From Rhizobacter sp. Root1221 (GTDB lineage: Bacteria; Pseudomonadota; Gammaproteobacteria; Burkholderiales; Burkholderiaceae_C), in NCBI RefSeq assembly GCF_001425785.1, contig NZ_LMDI01000003.1, positions 45,176-101,546 on the forward strand: 56,371 bases of DNA, read 5' to 3'. Under the pieces are notes generated by a model. It searched no databases, was not told the origin of the DNA, and saw only the letters and a list, made by a program, of their open reading frames with translations. Positions 35,977-43,853 of this stretch are shown in pieces. Position 1 is the first letter of the stretch. Each line of letters starts with the position of its first letter. A program made the position numbers and the translations under genes.

Positions 35977-38346
35977 GTGAGCTTCTCCTTTCAGTCCCTC
36001 TGGCGCGGGCAGCCCGGCGCCGTGTTTCGCAGTGCGTCGATGGTGCTCGTGGCCCTGTTTGTCGCGGTGTTCTTCACCGCGGCCATCGGTGCCACCCTGC
36101 TGTACCAGCGCCAGCCCGACCTTACTGCGCTGACCGACTACCGTCCGAAGCAGCCGCTGCGCATCTTCACCGACGAAGGCGTGGAGATCGGCCAGTTCGG
36201 TTCCGAACGCCGGTACCTGATGCCCATCGGGCAGATCCCGAAGCAGTTGCAGGATGCCGTGCTGGCGGTGGAAGACAAGCGCTTTCGCGACCACTTCGGC
36301 GTCGATGCCCGCGGTGTCGTGCGCGCGGTGCTCACGAACCTGTGGCGCTCGCGGCGCAGCCAGGGCGGCTCCACCATCACGCAGCAGGTGGCCCGCACGT
36401 TCTACCTCTCGTCGCGCAAGACCTACGTGCGCAAGATCAACGAGATGCTGCTCGCGGTGAAGATCGAACGGCAACTCGGCAAGGACCAGGTGCTCGAGCT
36501 GTACATGAACCAGATCTTCCTCGGGCACCGTGCGTACGGGTTCGAGGCAGCGTCGCAAGCCTACTTCGGCAAGACGCTGTCGGACCTCTCGCTGGCCGAA
36601 TGCGCGATGCTCGCCGGGCTGCCGCAGAACCCCGTCTACGCGAACCCCATCACCAACTTCGAGCGGGCGCGCCAGCGCCAGTGGCAGGTGCTCGCCCGCA
36701 TGCGCGACGCCGGCATGATCACCGCCGAGGCCGAACAGGCCGCGCGCATCGAGGCGCTGCACATCCACAACGACCGCGACACCACGCTGCACGCCGAACA
36801 CGTGGCCGAGATGGCGCGGCAGATCGTGTTCGCCCGCTACGGCGACAGCGCCTACTCGCTCGGCCTGAAGGTCACCACCACGCTGCACGCCGAGGACCAG
36901 CAGGCCGCCTACCGCGCGTTGCGCAAGGGTGTGCTCGACTTCGATCGCCGCCAGCCCTACCGCGGCCCGGAGGACCAGGAAGACATGCCCGACGGGATGG
37001 GGCCGCACGACGCCGGCGTGGCCCAGTTGCTGGCCGACTACCGCGACGACGACGACCTGCGCGTGGCCATCGTCAGCGAGGCCAGTCCGCAGCAGGTGGT
37101 GGCCACGCTGGCCACCGGCGAGGTCGTGCAGGTGCGTGGTGACGGGTTGAAGCAGGCGCAGCCGGCCCTGTCGTCACGCGCCAAGGGGGCCGAATCCATC
37201 CGGCGCGGGTCGGTGATCCGGCTCGCGCAGGACCTGGGCTCGTCCGGCCAATGGGCCATTCGCCAATGGCCCGGCGTGGAAGGCGCCCTCGTGGCCACCG
37301 AACCGGCCACCGGCCGCGTGCGGGCACTCGTGGGCGGGTTCGATTTCGCGCGCAACCAGTTCAACCACGCGAGCCACGCGTGGCGCCAGCCCGGATCCAG
37401 CATCAAGCCGTTCCTCTACTCGGCCGCACTCGAACACGGGGTCATGCCGGCCACGCTGATCAACGACGCGCCGCTCGTGCTGCCGGGCGACGTCGAGGCG
37501 TCCGGCTGGGACCCGAAGAACTCCGACGGCGGCTTCGACGGTCCCATCACCCTGCGCCAGGCCCTCGCCCGCTCGAAGAACCTCGTGACGATCCGGCTCG
37601 TCAAGATGCTGGGGCCCGACGTGGCCCGCGAGTGGCTGGGCCATTTCGGTTTCGATCCCGCGCTGCAACCCGACAACCTGACGCTCGCACTCGGTTCGGG
37701 CCAGACGAGCCCGCTGCAACTCGCCTCCGCGTACGGGGTGCTGGCCAACGGGGGCTATCGCGTGGAACCCCGGCTCATCCAGCGCATCACCGACGCCAAG
37801 GGCAACGTGCTGTTCGAGGCCCCGCCCACCGAACTCGGCGACGACGCGCGGGCCATTTCGCCCCGCAATGCCTTCGTCACCAACAGCCTGCTCAACGAGG
37901 TCACGCGCAGCGGCACCGCCGCGAAGGCGCAGGCGCTGCTCAAGCGGCCGGACCTGTACGGCAAGACCGGCACCACCAACGATGCCGTCGACGCGTGGTT
38001 CGCGGGCTTCCAGCCGAGCCTCGTGGCCGTGGTGTGGATGGGCCACGACAACCCGCGCAGCCTCGGCGCGCGAGAATCGGGCGGCGGCCTGTCGCTGCCC
38101 ATCTGGATCGACTTCATGGGACACGCGTTGCGGGGCGTGCCGGTGGACCAGCCTGCCGCGCCCGACGACGTGCTGAAGCTCGGCGGCGACTGGGTCTACA
38201 TGGACTGGGCGTTCGGCGGCGCGAAGACCCACGTGGGCTTCGACGATGCCACCGAGGCACTCGGGGCACCCGGCTCGGCCGCCTCCGCCCCGGTGCCCAA
38301 GGCCCCCGAGCCGCCGCTGCCCGGCGTGGTCATGGGGCCGAACTGA
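35977..38346 (+). CDS. mrcA: Penicillin-binding protein 1A (bifunctional)
   Basis: Class A PBP of 789 aa that polymerises and cross-links peptidoglycan. A membrane anchor at about 20-42 is followed by the GT51 glycosyltransferase with catalytic Glu99 (AVEDKRFRDHFGVD) and GGSTITQQVARTFYLS. The transpeptidase has SxxK Ser474-Lys477, SKN 533-535 and KTGT 663-666. The start is GTG 35977; the next Met would remove the cytoplasmic N-terminus. Like other Burkholderiales PBP1A, it has an OB-like insert between the two domains (about 330-430). Confidence 0.95.
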   Translation: MSFSFQSLWRGQPGAVFRSASMVLVALFVAVFFTAAIGATLLYQRQPDLTALTDYRPKQPLRIFTDEGVEIGQFGSERRYLMPIGQIPKQLQDAVLAVEDKRFRDHFGVDARGVVRAVLTNLWRSRRSQGGSTITQQVARTFYLSSRKTYVRKINEMLLAVKIERQLGKDQVLELYMNQIFLGHRAYGFEAASQAYFGKTLSDLSLAECAMLAGLPQNPVYANPITNFERARQRQWQVLARMRDAGMITAEAEQAARIEALHIHNDRDTTLHAEHVAEMARQIVFARYGDSAYSLGLKVTTTLHAEDQQAAYRALRKGVLDFDRRQPYRGPEDQEDMPDGMGPHDAGVAQLLADYRDDDDLRVAIVSEASPQQVVATLATGEVVQVRGDGLKQAQPALSSRAKGAESIRRGSVIRLAQDLGSSGQWAIRQWPGVEGALVATEPATGRVRALVGGFDFARNQFNHASHAWRQPGSSIKPFLYSAALEHGVMPATLINDAPLVLPGDVEASGWDPKNSDGGFDGPITLRQALARSKNLVTIRLVKMLGPDVAREWLGHFGFDPALQPDNLTLALGSGQTSPLQLASAYGVLANGGYRVEPRLIQRITDAKGNVLFEAPPTELGDDARAISPRNAFVTNSLLNEVTRSGTAAKAQALLKRPDLYGKTGTTNDAVDAWFAGFQPSLVAVVWMGHDNPRSLGARESGGGLSLPIWIDFMGHALRGVPVDQPAAPDDVLKLGGDWVYMDWAFGGAKTHVGFDDATEALGAPGSAASAPVPKAPEPPLPGVVMGPN

Positions 38347-38358
38347 ACGCGGTGTTGT

Positions 38359-38439
38359 ATGCTCGGTTCCGTGAACGCCTCCCTCACCCCGCTTCCCGTC
38401 CGGGCCTCCACCCGACGATCCGCTCGACGTCGACGTTGA
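38359..38439 (+). CDS. Arg-rich leader peptide of argD (attenuator)
   Basis: 26-codon frame (ATG 38359, or GTG 38371 in the same frame; stop TGA 38437-38439) whose last dozen residues read RASTRRSARRRR. Seven of 26 codons are Arg, four of them consecutive at the end, and four of the seven are CGA, a codon usually rare in GC-rich betaproteobacteria. It lies upstream of argD and its Arg codons fall inside hairpin 1:2. No Shine-Dalgarno is clear, so initiation could be leaderless. Recognised from architecture, not from a known family. Confidence 0.75.
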   Translation: MLGSVNASLTPLPVRASTRRSARRRR

Positions 38440-38508
38440 GCGGTTTCGCCCTGCCCGAACGCAAGTAGCCCGCGTTCATCCTCCAGGCCACGAGACCCCT
38501 CGTGGCCT
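38421..38508 (+). promoter_or_regulatory. Transcription attenuator of argD (1:2, 2:3 and 3:4 pairings)
   Basis: Hairpin 1:2 (38421-38442) pairs CGCTCGACG with CGACGTTGAGCG over the run of Arg codons (9 bp, one G-U, TCGA loop). The alternative 2:3 pairs GAGCGGTTTCG (38438-38448) with CGAGACCCCTC (38491-38501): 10 of 11 positions, including one G-U. This is incompatible with the terminator 3:4 (38485-38508). A ribosome stalled at Arg codons would free strand 2, form 2:3 and allow readthrough into argD. Confidence 0.75.
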
Positions 38509-38518
38509 TTGTTGTTTC
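38485..38518 (+). terminator. Intrinsic terminator of the argD attenuator
   Basis: AGGCCACGAG, loop ACCC, CTCGTGGCCT: a perfect 10-bp stem followed by TTTGTTGTTT, a genuine T-rich tail in a GC-rich genome. It lies 46 nt after the leader-peptide stop and 90 nt before the argD start, so it blocks argD unless disrupted. It may also terminate transcription coming from pbp1A. Confidence 0.88.
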
Positions 38519-38607
38519 TGGGGGTGCCGCCGCGGTGGGGTCCCCGGCCCGAGGTGGTTCCGTTCCCGTCTGGTTGTTCCGTCCTCCCTCCACCAGGAAC
38601 TTCACCG

Positions 38608-39792
38608 ATGACATCCTCCCCTCGCCTTCCCGTCGACGCCCTGATGACCGTCGCCAACCGCCCCGACACCGTGTTCACACGCGGCGACGGCAGCTGGCTC
38701 TGGGACGAACACGGCCGCCGCCACCTCGACCTCGTGCAAGGCTGGGCGGTCAACACGCTCGGCCATGCCGCGCCCGAGATCGCGGCCGCACTGGCCGCGC
38801 AGGCCGGGCGGGTGTTGCACGTGGGCCCCGGCTTCCACAACGACCGCGCCATCGCGCTCGCCGGACGGCTCACGGCGCTCAGCGGCCTCGACCGCTGTTT
38901 TTTCACGAACAGCGGTGCCGAGGCGAACGAAGGGGCCATCAAGCTCGCCCGCAAGTTCGGCCAGGTGCACCGGGGCGGCGCGTACGAGATCATCACGTTC
39001 GAGCACAGCTTCCACGGCCGCACGCTGGCCACGATGAGCGCGAGCGGCAAGCCCGGCTTCGACACCCTGTTTGCACCCCAGGTGCCGGGGTTCCCGAAGG
39101 CGCGGCTCAATAACCTCGCCAGCGTCGAGGCACTCGTCAACGCCAACACGGTGGCCGTGATGCTGGAGCCCATCCAGGGCGAGGCCGGGGTGGTCGAGGC
39201 CACGCCCGGGTTCCTGCAGGCCCTGCGCACGCTGTGCGACTCACGTGGGCTGCTGCTGGTCCTCGACGAGGTGCAGACCGGCGTGGGCCGCACCGGCACC
39301 TGGTGGGGGCACGATGCCGCGGGCGTCGTCCCCGACATCATGACGCTCGGCAAGGGCCTCGGAGGCGGTGTCCCGATCGGGGCCCTGCTGGCCCGCGAGG
39401 CCGTGTGCTGCTTCGCCCCGGGCGACCAGGGCGGCACCTACAACGGCAACGCGCTCGTGTGTGCCGCGGCCCTGGCCGTGGTGAACGCCGTGGACGCGCC
39501 CAGTTTCCTGCCGAACGTGCAGGCCCGCAGCCACCAGCTGCGCACGGGCCTCGACCGCATCGGACACCGGGTAGGCAGCCCGCCGGTGCGCGGCCGCGGC
39601 CTGCTGCTGGCACTGGACCTGCCTGGCGCCGGGCAAGCGCTGCAGGTGGCCGAGACGCTGCGCCTGCGCGCGGAGACGGGCGTGCTGGTCAATGCCGTGC
39701 GGCCCCAGCGCCTGCGCCTGATTCCGGCGCTGAACATCACCGAGGCGGAGGTTGCCCTGGCGCTGGCGGCGCTGGAGGAGGCGATCCCCTAA
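38608..39792 (+). CDS. argD: Acetylornithine aminotransferase
   Basis: Class III PLP aminotransferase of 394 aa in arginine synthesis (N-acetylornithine / 2-oxoglutarate). Motifs are FFTNSGAEANEGAIKLARKF, HSFHGRTLATMSASG, MLEPIQGEAGV, LLVLDEVQTGVGRTG and the PLP lysine K249 in TLGKGLGGGVPIGA. ATG 38608 with AGGA 9 nt upstream begins before the conserved domain. ArgD and SuccDAP transaminase activities are hard to tell apart by sequence, but the Arg-codon leader in front supports arginine. Confidence 0.92.
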   Translation: MTSSPRLPVDALMTVANRPDTVFTRGDGSWLWDEHGRRHLDLVQGWAVNTLGHAAPEIAAALAAQAGRVLHVGPGFHNDRAIALAGRLTALSGLDRCFFTNSGAEANEGAIKLARKFGQVHRGGAYEIITFEHSFHGRTLATMSASGKPGFDTLFAPQVPGFPKARLNNLASVEALVNANTVAVMLEPIQGEAGVVEATPGFLQALRTLCDSRGLLLVLDEVQTGVGRTGTWWGHDAAGVVPDIMTLGKGLGGGVPIGALLAREAVCCFAPGDQGGTYNGNALVCAAALAVVNAVDAPSFLPNVQARSHQLRTGLDRIGHRVGSPPVRGRGLLLALDLPGAGQALQVAETLRLRAETGVLVNAVRPQRLRLIPALNITEAEVALALAALEEAIP

Positions 39793-40424
39793 CGCGGAGG
39801 GCGTTCCACGAGGGACGCCATCTCGCGGGCCTGCGCGTCGGCTTCGGCCCGCAGGCCCGTGGCCACGCCTGCCCGGTCGGCTTCGCCGCGGTTCTGGCTC
39901 ACCTTCCATTTGCCGACGAGCCGCGTGAGGGGAATCTCGATGCCCACGATCACCCGGGCGAGTTGTGCCGTGTACTCGGCCGGGGCATCGGCCACGCGCC
40001 ACGGGTGCTCGCGGCCCGCCTCGAAGTGGTCGGTCAACTGGCTCACGATGCGCAACACGTCGGCCGGGTCTTCCAGCGCGCGGGCCACGCCGTGCGCCTG
40101 CACCGTGGCGTAGTTCCAGGTGGGCACCACCTTGCCATGTTCGCGCTTGCCGGCGTACCACGATGGCGACACGTAGGCCTGCGGCCCCTGGAAGACCACC
40201 AGCGACGCCTCGCCACGGGCACACGTCTTCCACACCGGGTTGGCGCGGGCGACGTGGCCCACGAGCGTGCCGAACTCACCGCGCGACGGATCGAGCAGGA
40301 ACGGGACGGGGTTGGCCACGGGTTCACCGTTGTCCACGACGATCCACGTGCCGAGCGGGTGGGCGTGCACCAGCTCGTGCTGGGCGGCTGTGTCGGCGAT
40401 GCCGAAAGGAGGAAGGACGTACAT
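39789..40424 (-). CDS. PaiB-family FMN-binding protein
   Basis: 211-aa PaiB-type protein (called negative transcriptional regulator in B. subtilis) with a split-barrel flavin fold. It starts MYVLPPFGIADTAAQHELVHAHPLGTWIVV and continues with NPVPFLLD, GHVARANPVWK, ASLVVFQGPQAYVSPSWYAGK, VPTWNYATVQAHG and RLVGKWKVSQNR, all family hallmarks. An AAGGAGGA lies about 5 nt before ATG 40424. It converges on argD, with stops that overlap by 2-3 nt. Its role in this organism is unknown; some relatives bind haem or flavin. Confidence 0.9.
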   Translation of the reverse strand: MYVLPPFGIADTAAQHELVHAHPLGTWIVVDNGEPVANPVPFLLDPSRGEFGTLVGHVARANPVWKTCARGEASLVVFQGPQAYVSPSWYAGKREHGKVVPTWNYATVQAHGVARALEDPADVLRIVSQLTDHFEAGREHPWRVADAPAEYTAQLARVIVGIEIPLTRLVGKWKVSQNRGEADRAGVATGLRAEADAQAREMASLVERPPR

Positions 40425-40538
40425 CAGGTATTCCAAGGCGGTGGGGCTCGGCCCGACGCGTTGCCAAGCGAACGGCCGCGGCGAACGATGCTGCGAGTAT
40501 GACGTGGACGTCTCGACCTCGACCGGCACCGACCTGCC

Positions 40539-41321
40539 TCAGGTTTCCGCGAAGAACTGGCCGGGCGGCTGGCCGAACTGCTTGCGGAACATGCTGGCGA
40601 AAGCGCTTGGACTCTCATAGCCCAAGGCCAGGGCGACGTCGATGACTTTCTCGCCGGTGGCCAGCAACTCCAGCGCGCGCAGGAGCCGGGCCTGCTGCCG
40701 CCATTGTCCGAACGTGAGCCCGGTCTGCTTCAGGAACAGGCGTTGGATCGTCTTGACATCCACCGCCAGGCGGCGCGCCCAGTCCGCCATGGTGGAGGCG
40801 TCATCGAATCGTTGTTGCAAAGCGTCGCAGATCCGAAGCAGCCGAGCGTCGGTGGGCATCGGCAGATGCAGCGGCAGCACCGGCAACGCGCGCAGTTCAT
40901 CGAGTATCAGCCGCATGACCCGCCCGTCGCGGGTGCCGGGCACATGCGGTTGTCGAACGTCCATCGCGGCACGGATGAGTTCACGCAGCAGCGGCGAGAT
41001 GCCGACGGCTTGCGTCTGGTCCAACAGCTTTGGCGCGGCAACGGGTGCCACCCGGAGGCTGCGCATGTGCACTTCGCCCACGCAACGAATCGTATGGGTC
41101 ATGCCCGCCACCATCCAGATGGCACGCGTTGGCGGCACCACCCAACGGCCGGCCTCGCTCTGCACGACCATGACACCTCGCACGGCGTGGATCAGTTGAT
41201 GTTTCGCATGCGAATGCGGTTCGATGCGCCAGCCGGCCGGGTAGTCCGTCGCTCGCCCCGTGACAGGCGAGGTGGCCCCCTCGACCTTTCCGGGTGCTTC
41301 AGGCAAGGGAGTCGGGTCCAT
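40539..41321 (-). CDS. AraC-family transcriptional regulator (cupin plus AraC HTH)
   Basis: 260-aa regulator. Residues 30-105 form a cupin-like sensor domain (HSHAKHQLIHAVRGVMVV, WVVPPTRAIWMVAGMTHTI), and 160-258 form two HTH motifs (TMADWARRLAVDVKTIQRLF and VIDVALALGYESPSAFASMFRKQFG). This is the NimR-type layout of drug-responsive AraC proteins. It is divergent from the MetC-like gene with a 114-nt gap (or 69 nt to the alternative start) and likely controls it; no operator repeat was found by eye. Confidence 0.88.
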   Translation of the reverse strand: MDPTPLPEAPGKVEGATSPVTGRATDYPAGWRIEPHSHAKHQLIHAVRGVMVVQSEAGRWVVPPTRAIWMVAGMTHTIRCVGEVHMRSLRVAPVAAPKLLDQTQAVGISPLLRELIRAAMDVRQPHVPGTRDGRVMRLILDELRALPVLPLHLPMPTDARLLRICDALQQRFDDASTMADWARRLAVDVKTIQRLFLKQTGLTFGQWRQQARLLRALELLATGEKVIDVALALGYESPSAFASMFRKQFGQPPGQFFAET

Positions 41322-41435
41322 GTCCTTTTCGAGATGGTTCGTGGCCGATTGGCGCGAGACAGGCGCAACGGCGCTTCCGATAATTCTGACATGCCAGCCA
41401 CCGGCCGCGCTCGATCAACTCACAGGACACGCCAC

Positions 41436-42611
41436 ATGCATCACCACACACTGCTCGTTCACGCGGGTCGGGAGACCTCGGCTGCCGCGCACTCCGTCAG
41501 CCCACCGCTCGTACGCACCTCGACCACGGTGTTCGCCACGTTGGAAGACTACAAGCAGGCCCAGCGCGGGCAGGTCTTCGACGCCCCTCGCTACGGCCGG
41601 TCCGGCACCTCCACCACCTTCGAGCTCCAGCGCGCGATGGCGGCCCTGGCGGGCACCGAGGCGTGCATTGCAACGAGCTGCGGGCTTTCGGCGATCACCG
41701 CCGTGCTTGCCGCCCACGCAGGCCCAGGGCGGCACATCCTGCTGAGCGATGGTGTCTACGGACCGACGCGCGTGTTCTGCGAGAAAGACCTGGCGCCCTC
41801 GGGCACCACCGTGGAGTTTTTCTCCCACGGCGCGGACATCGCGACGCTCCTTCGCGGCAACACCAGCCTCGTCTTCATCGAGACACCGGCCTCCTTGACG
41901 ATGGAGATGCTGGACGTGCGCGCGATCTGCACGGCTGCGCACGGGCGTGGGGTGCCGGTGGCGTGCGACGCCACGTGGGGAACGCCCTTGTTCTTCGACG
42001 CGCACCAACTCGGCATCGACATCTCGGTGCACGCCGCCACCAAGTTCATCAACGGTCACTCCGATCTGCTGCTGGGCCTGTGCACGGGCACCTCCGAAGC
42101 GCTGTCGCCGGTGCGCGCCTACTGTGATCGCAGCGGGGCCCATGCCGCACCCGACACCTGCTGGCTGGCACTGCGAGGGTTGCGCACGCTGGCCGCCCGA
42201 CTCGCGCGCCACCAGGCCTCGGCCTTGACCTTGGCGCGATGGCTTCAGGCGCAATCCGCCGTGCAGCGCGTGCGCTTTCCCGCGCTCCAGACGGACCCGG
42301 GCTTTGAATTGTGGCGCTCGCAGTTCTCGGGTGCAGCCGGCCCCTTCACCGTCGACCTCGCGCCGTGCAGCGAGGCCGCTTTCAGCCGGTTCATCAATGG
42401 CCTTTCCCTCTTCAGCCTGGGCACAAGCTGGGGAGGGTTCGAGAGCTTGGTCATGCCGGCGGTGCCTCACCACCTGCGGGCCCTTGCCGCGCCCGAGGAT
42501 GCACCGAGGCTCGTGCGGCTGCACATCGGATTGGAAGACCCGGCAGACCTTTGCGACGACCTGCACTCAGCCTTGCGGAGGATGCATCAGGGTGAAGACG
42601 CTGCCACGTGA
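41436..42611 (+). CDS. MetC-like cystathionine beta-lyase / Cys-Met PLP enzyme
   Basis: 391-aa gamma-family PLP enzyme. Motifs are HAGRETSAAAHSVSPPLVRTSTTVF, YGRSGTSTTFELQRAMAALAG, FIETPASLTMEMLDV, ACDATWGTPLFF and the PLP lysine K203 in HAATKFINGHSDLLLG; the C-terminal SLGTSWGGFESLVMP is typical. Beta-lyase (MetC) fits best, but gamma-synthase and related lyases are similar. The family N-terminus points to ATG 41436; an in-frame ATG at 41391, 6 nt after a GATAAT, is an alternative. It is divergent from the AraC gene. Confidence 0.88.
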   Translation: MHHHTLLVHAGRETSAAAHSVSPPLVRTSTTVFATLEDYKQAQRGQVFDAPRYGRSGTSTTFELQRAMAALAGTEACIATSCGLSAITAVLAAHAGPGRHILLSDGVYGPTRVFCEKDLAPSGTTVEFFSHGADIATLLRGNTSLVFIETPASLTMEMLDVRAICTAAHGRGVPVACDATWGTPLFFDAHQLGIDISVHAATKFINGHSDLLLGLCTGTSEALSPVRAYCDRSGAHAAPDTCWLALRGLRTLAARLARHQASALTLARWLQAQSAVQRVRFPALQTDPGFELWRSQFSGAAGPFTVDLAPCSEAAFSRFINGLSLFSLGTSWGGFESLVMPAVPHHLRALAAPEDAPRLVRLHIGLEDPADLCDDLHSALRRMHQGEDAAT

Positions 42612-42623
42612 CACCGGCGCTTC

Positions 42624-43160
42624 TCACGCCGCTGCAGGTGACAGGTGCAGCACCTGCCGCACTTCACGCAACGAGACCCCGCCCACGTTGACGACCTTCA
42701 GCGGCCCGGCATCGGCGGCGAACCCGGCGCGCTCGTAGAAGCGAAGCGCGCGTTCGTTGTCGTCGATCACCCACAGTGTGACCGCGGACGCGCCCTGGTC
42801 ATTCAGTTGGTCGAGCGCCGCATGCCACAGGGCCTGCCCCACCCCGGTGGACCAATACGCCGGCTCCACGTAGAAGGCCCAGATCTCGGCGACACCCTCG
42901 CGGGCATCCCCATCGCGCGACGGGCCGAACGCCACGAACCCCACCAGGTCGTCGTCGACGTGGGCCACCACCAGTTCGGGACGGTGCTTGGTCATGGACT
43001 CGAGCCACATCGCCTCGCGGCGGGCCACGGACAGCCCGGACAGGTACGCACGCGGCAGGATGTTGCGGTACGCCTGCTGCCAGGAGCGCACATGCACCTC
43101 CGCGATTTCGCGGGCGTCATGCAGGCAGGCCGGGCCGGTGCGAATGGGGTGGGGGCTCAT
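42624..43160 (-). CDS. GNAT-family N-acetyltransferase
   Basis: 178-aa GNAT enzyme. The acetyl-CoA core is LVVAHVDDDLVGFVAFGP, VAEIWAFYVEPAYWSTGVGQALWHAALDQL (the Q/RxxGxG/A-type motif is STGVGQA) and VTLWVIDDNERALRFYERAGF. The N-terminus IAEVHVRSWQQAYRNILPRAYL is the common small-molecule GNAT pattern. Substrate unknown. The gene ends 12 nt from the convergent metC-like gene, and another GNAT gene lies just upstream on the same strand. Confidence 0.9.
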   Translation of the reverse strand: MSPHPIRTGPACLHDAREIAEVHVRSWQQAYRNILPRAYLSGLSVARREAMWLESMTKHRPELVVAHVDDDLVGFVAFGPSRDGDAREGVAEIWAFYVEPAYWSTGVGQALWHAALDQLNDQGASAVTLWVIDDNERALRFYERAGFAADAGPLKVVNVGGVSLREVRQVLHLSPAAA

Positions 43161-43197
43161 GGCCCCATGTTGAACCAGACGGCGTGGCTTGAACCCC

Positions 43198-43728
43198 CTA
43201 TCCCGTGGGATGGACCGGCAGCGCACAAAGCATGTGGACGTCGTCATGGAACCTGCCGTCGGCATGCAGCGCATCGGGCTCGCGGCCCCAGATGGCGAAT
43301 CCGAGCGATTCGTAGAGGGCGATGGCCCCCGTGTTGTTCGCCGTGGCCACGAGCGACACCTGGCGCACGCCGGCCAGCGTGGCGGCAAAGGCCAGCGCCT
43401 CGTGCATCAGTTGCCGCCCGACACCACGGCCGCGGGCGGCCTGGGCCACGTAGATGCCGCGCACGAAAGCCTTGTGGGCCAACTTGCGGGCCGCCTCGCG
43501 GCCGACGCCCACGCACCCCACCAGGGTGCCATCGGCGAACGCGCCGAACAGGTAGCGGCCCGAGCCGGGCCGCATGCGCGCCGCCACGACCTCCAGCGGC
43601 AACTCGGCCTCTTCCTCGAGGCTGGCACTGAACGCGGCCGGGCAGTCGCGCAAGGCCACCAGGCGCAGTGCCTGGAAGGCCTCGGCGTCGGCAGGTTCCA
43701 GCCGGCGGATCTCGACAACGGAAGGCAT
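43198..43728 (-). CDS. GNAT-family N-acetyltransferase
   Basis: 176-aa GNAT enzyme with the core GAFADGTLVGCVGVG, KAFVRGIYVAQAARGRGVGRQLMHEALAFA (ARGRGVGRQ is the CoA pyrophosphate loop) and VSLVATANNTGAIALYESLGF. The N-terminus IRRLEPADAEAFQALRLVAL is the usual opening strand. It lies 37 nt from the second GNAT gene; the two are only distantly similar, so a recent duplication is unlikely. Substrate unknown. Confidence 0.9.
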   Translation of the reverse strand: MPSVVEIRRLEPADAEAFQALRLVALRDCPAAFSASLEEEAELPLEVVAARMRPGSGRYLFGAFADGTLVGCVGVGREAARKLAHKAFVRGIYVAQAARGRGVGRQLMHEALAFAATLAGVRQVSLVATANNTGAIALYESLGFAIWGREPDALHADGRFHDDVHMLCALPVHPTG

Positions 43729-43853
43729 GTGGCAGCGTGCAATGGCGGATTGGCGGACCGGGGCCGACAGCTTACCGCCGGAACCGGGCGGCAGGGGGAA
43801 ACCCCGCCGCCCGCTTGTCTCCCGCCCCCGTCCCCCACCTTCCACACACACAC

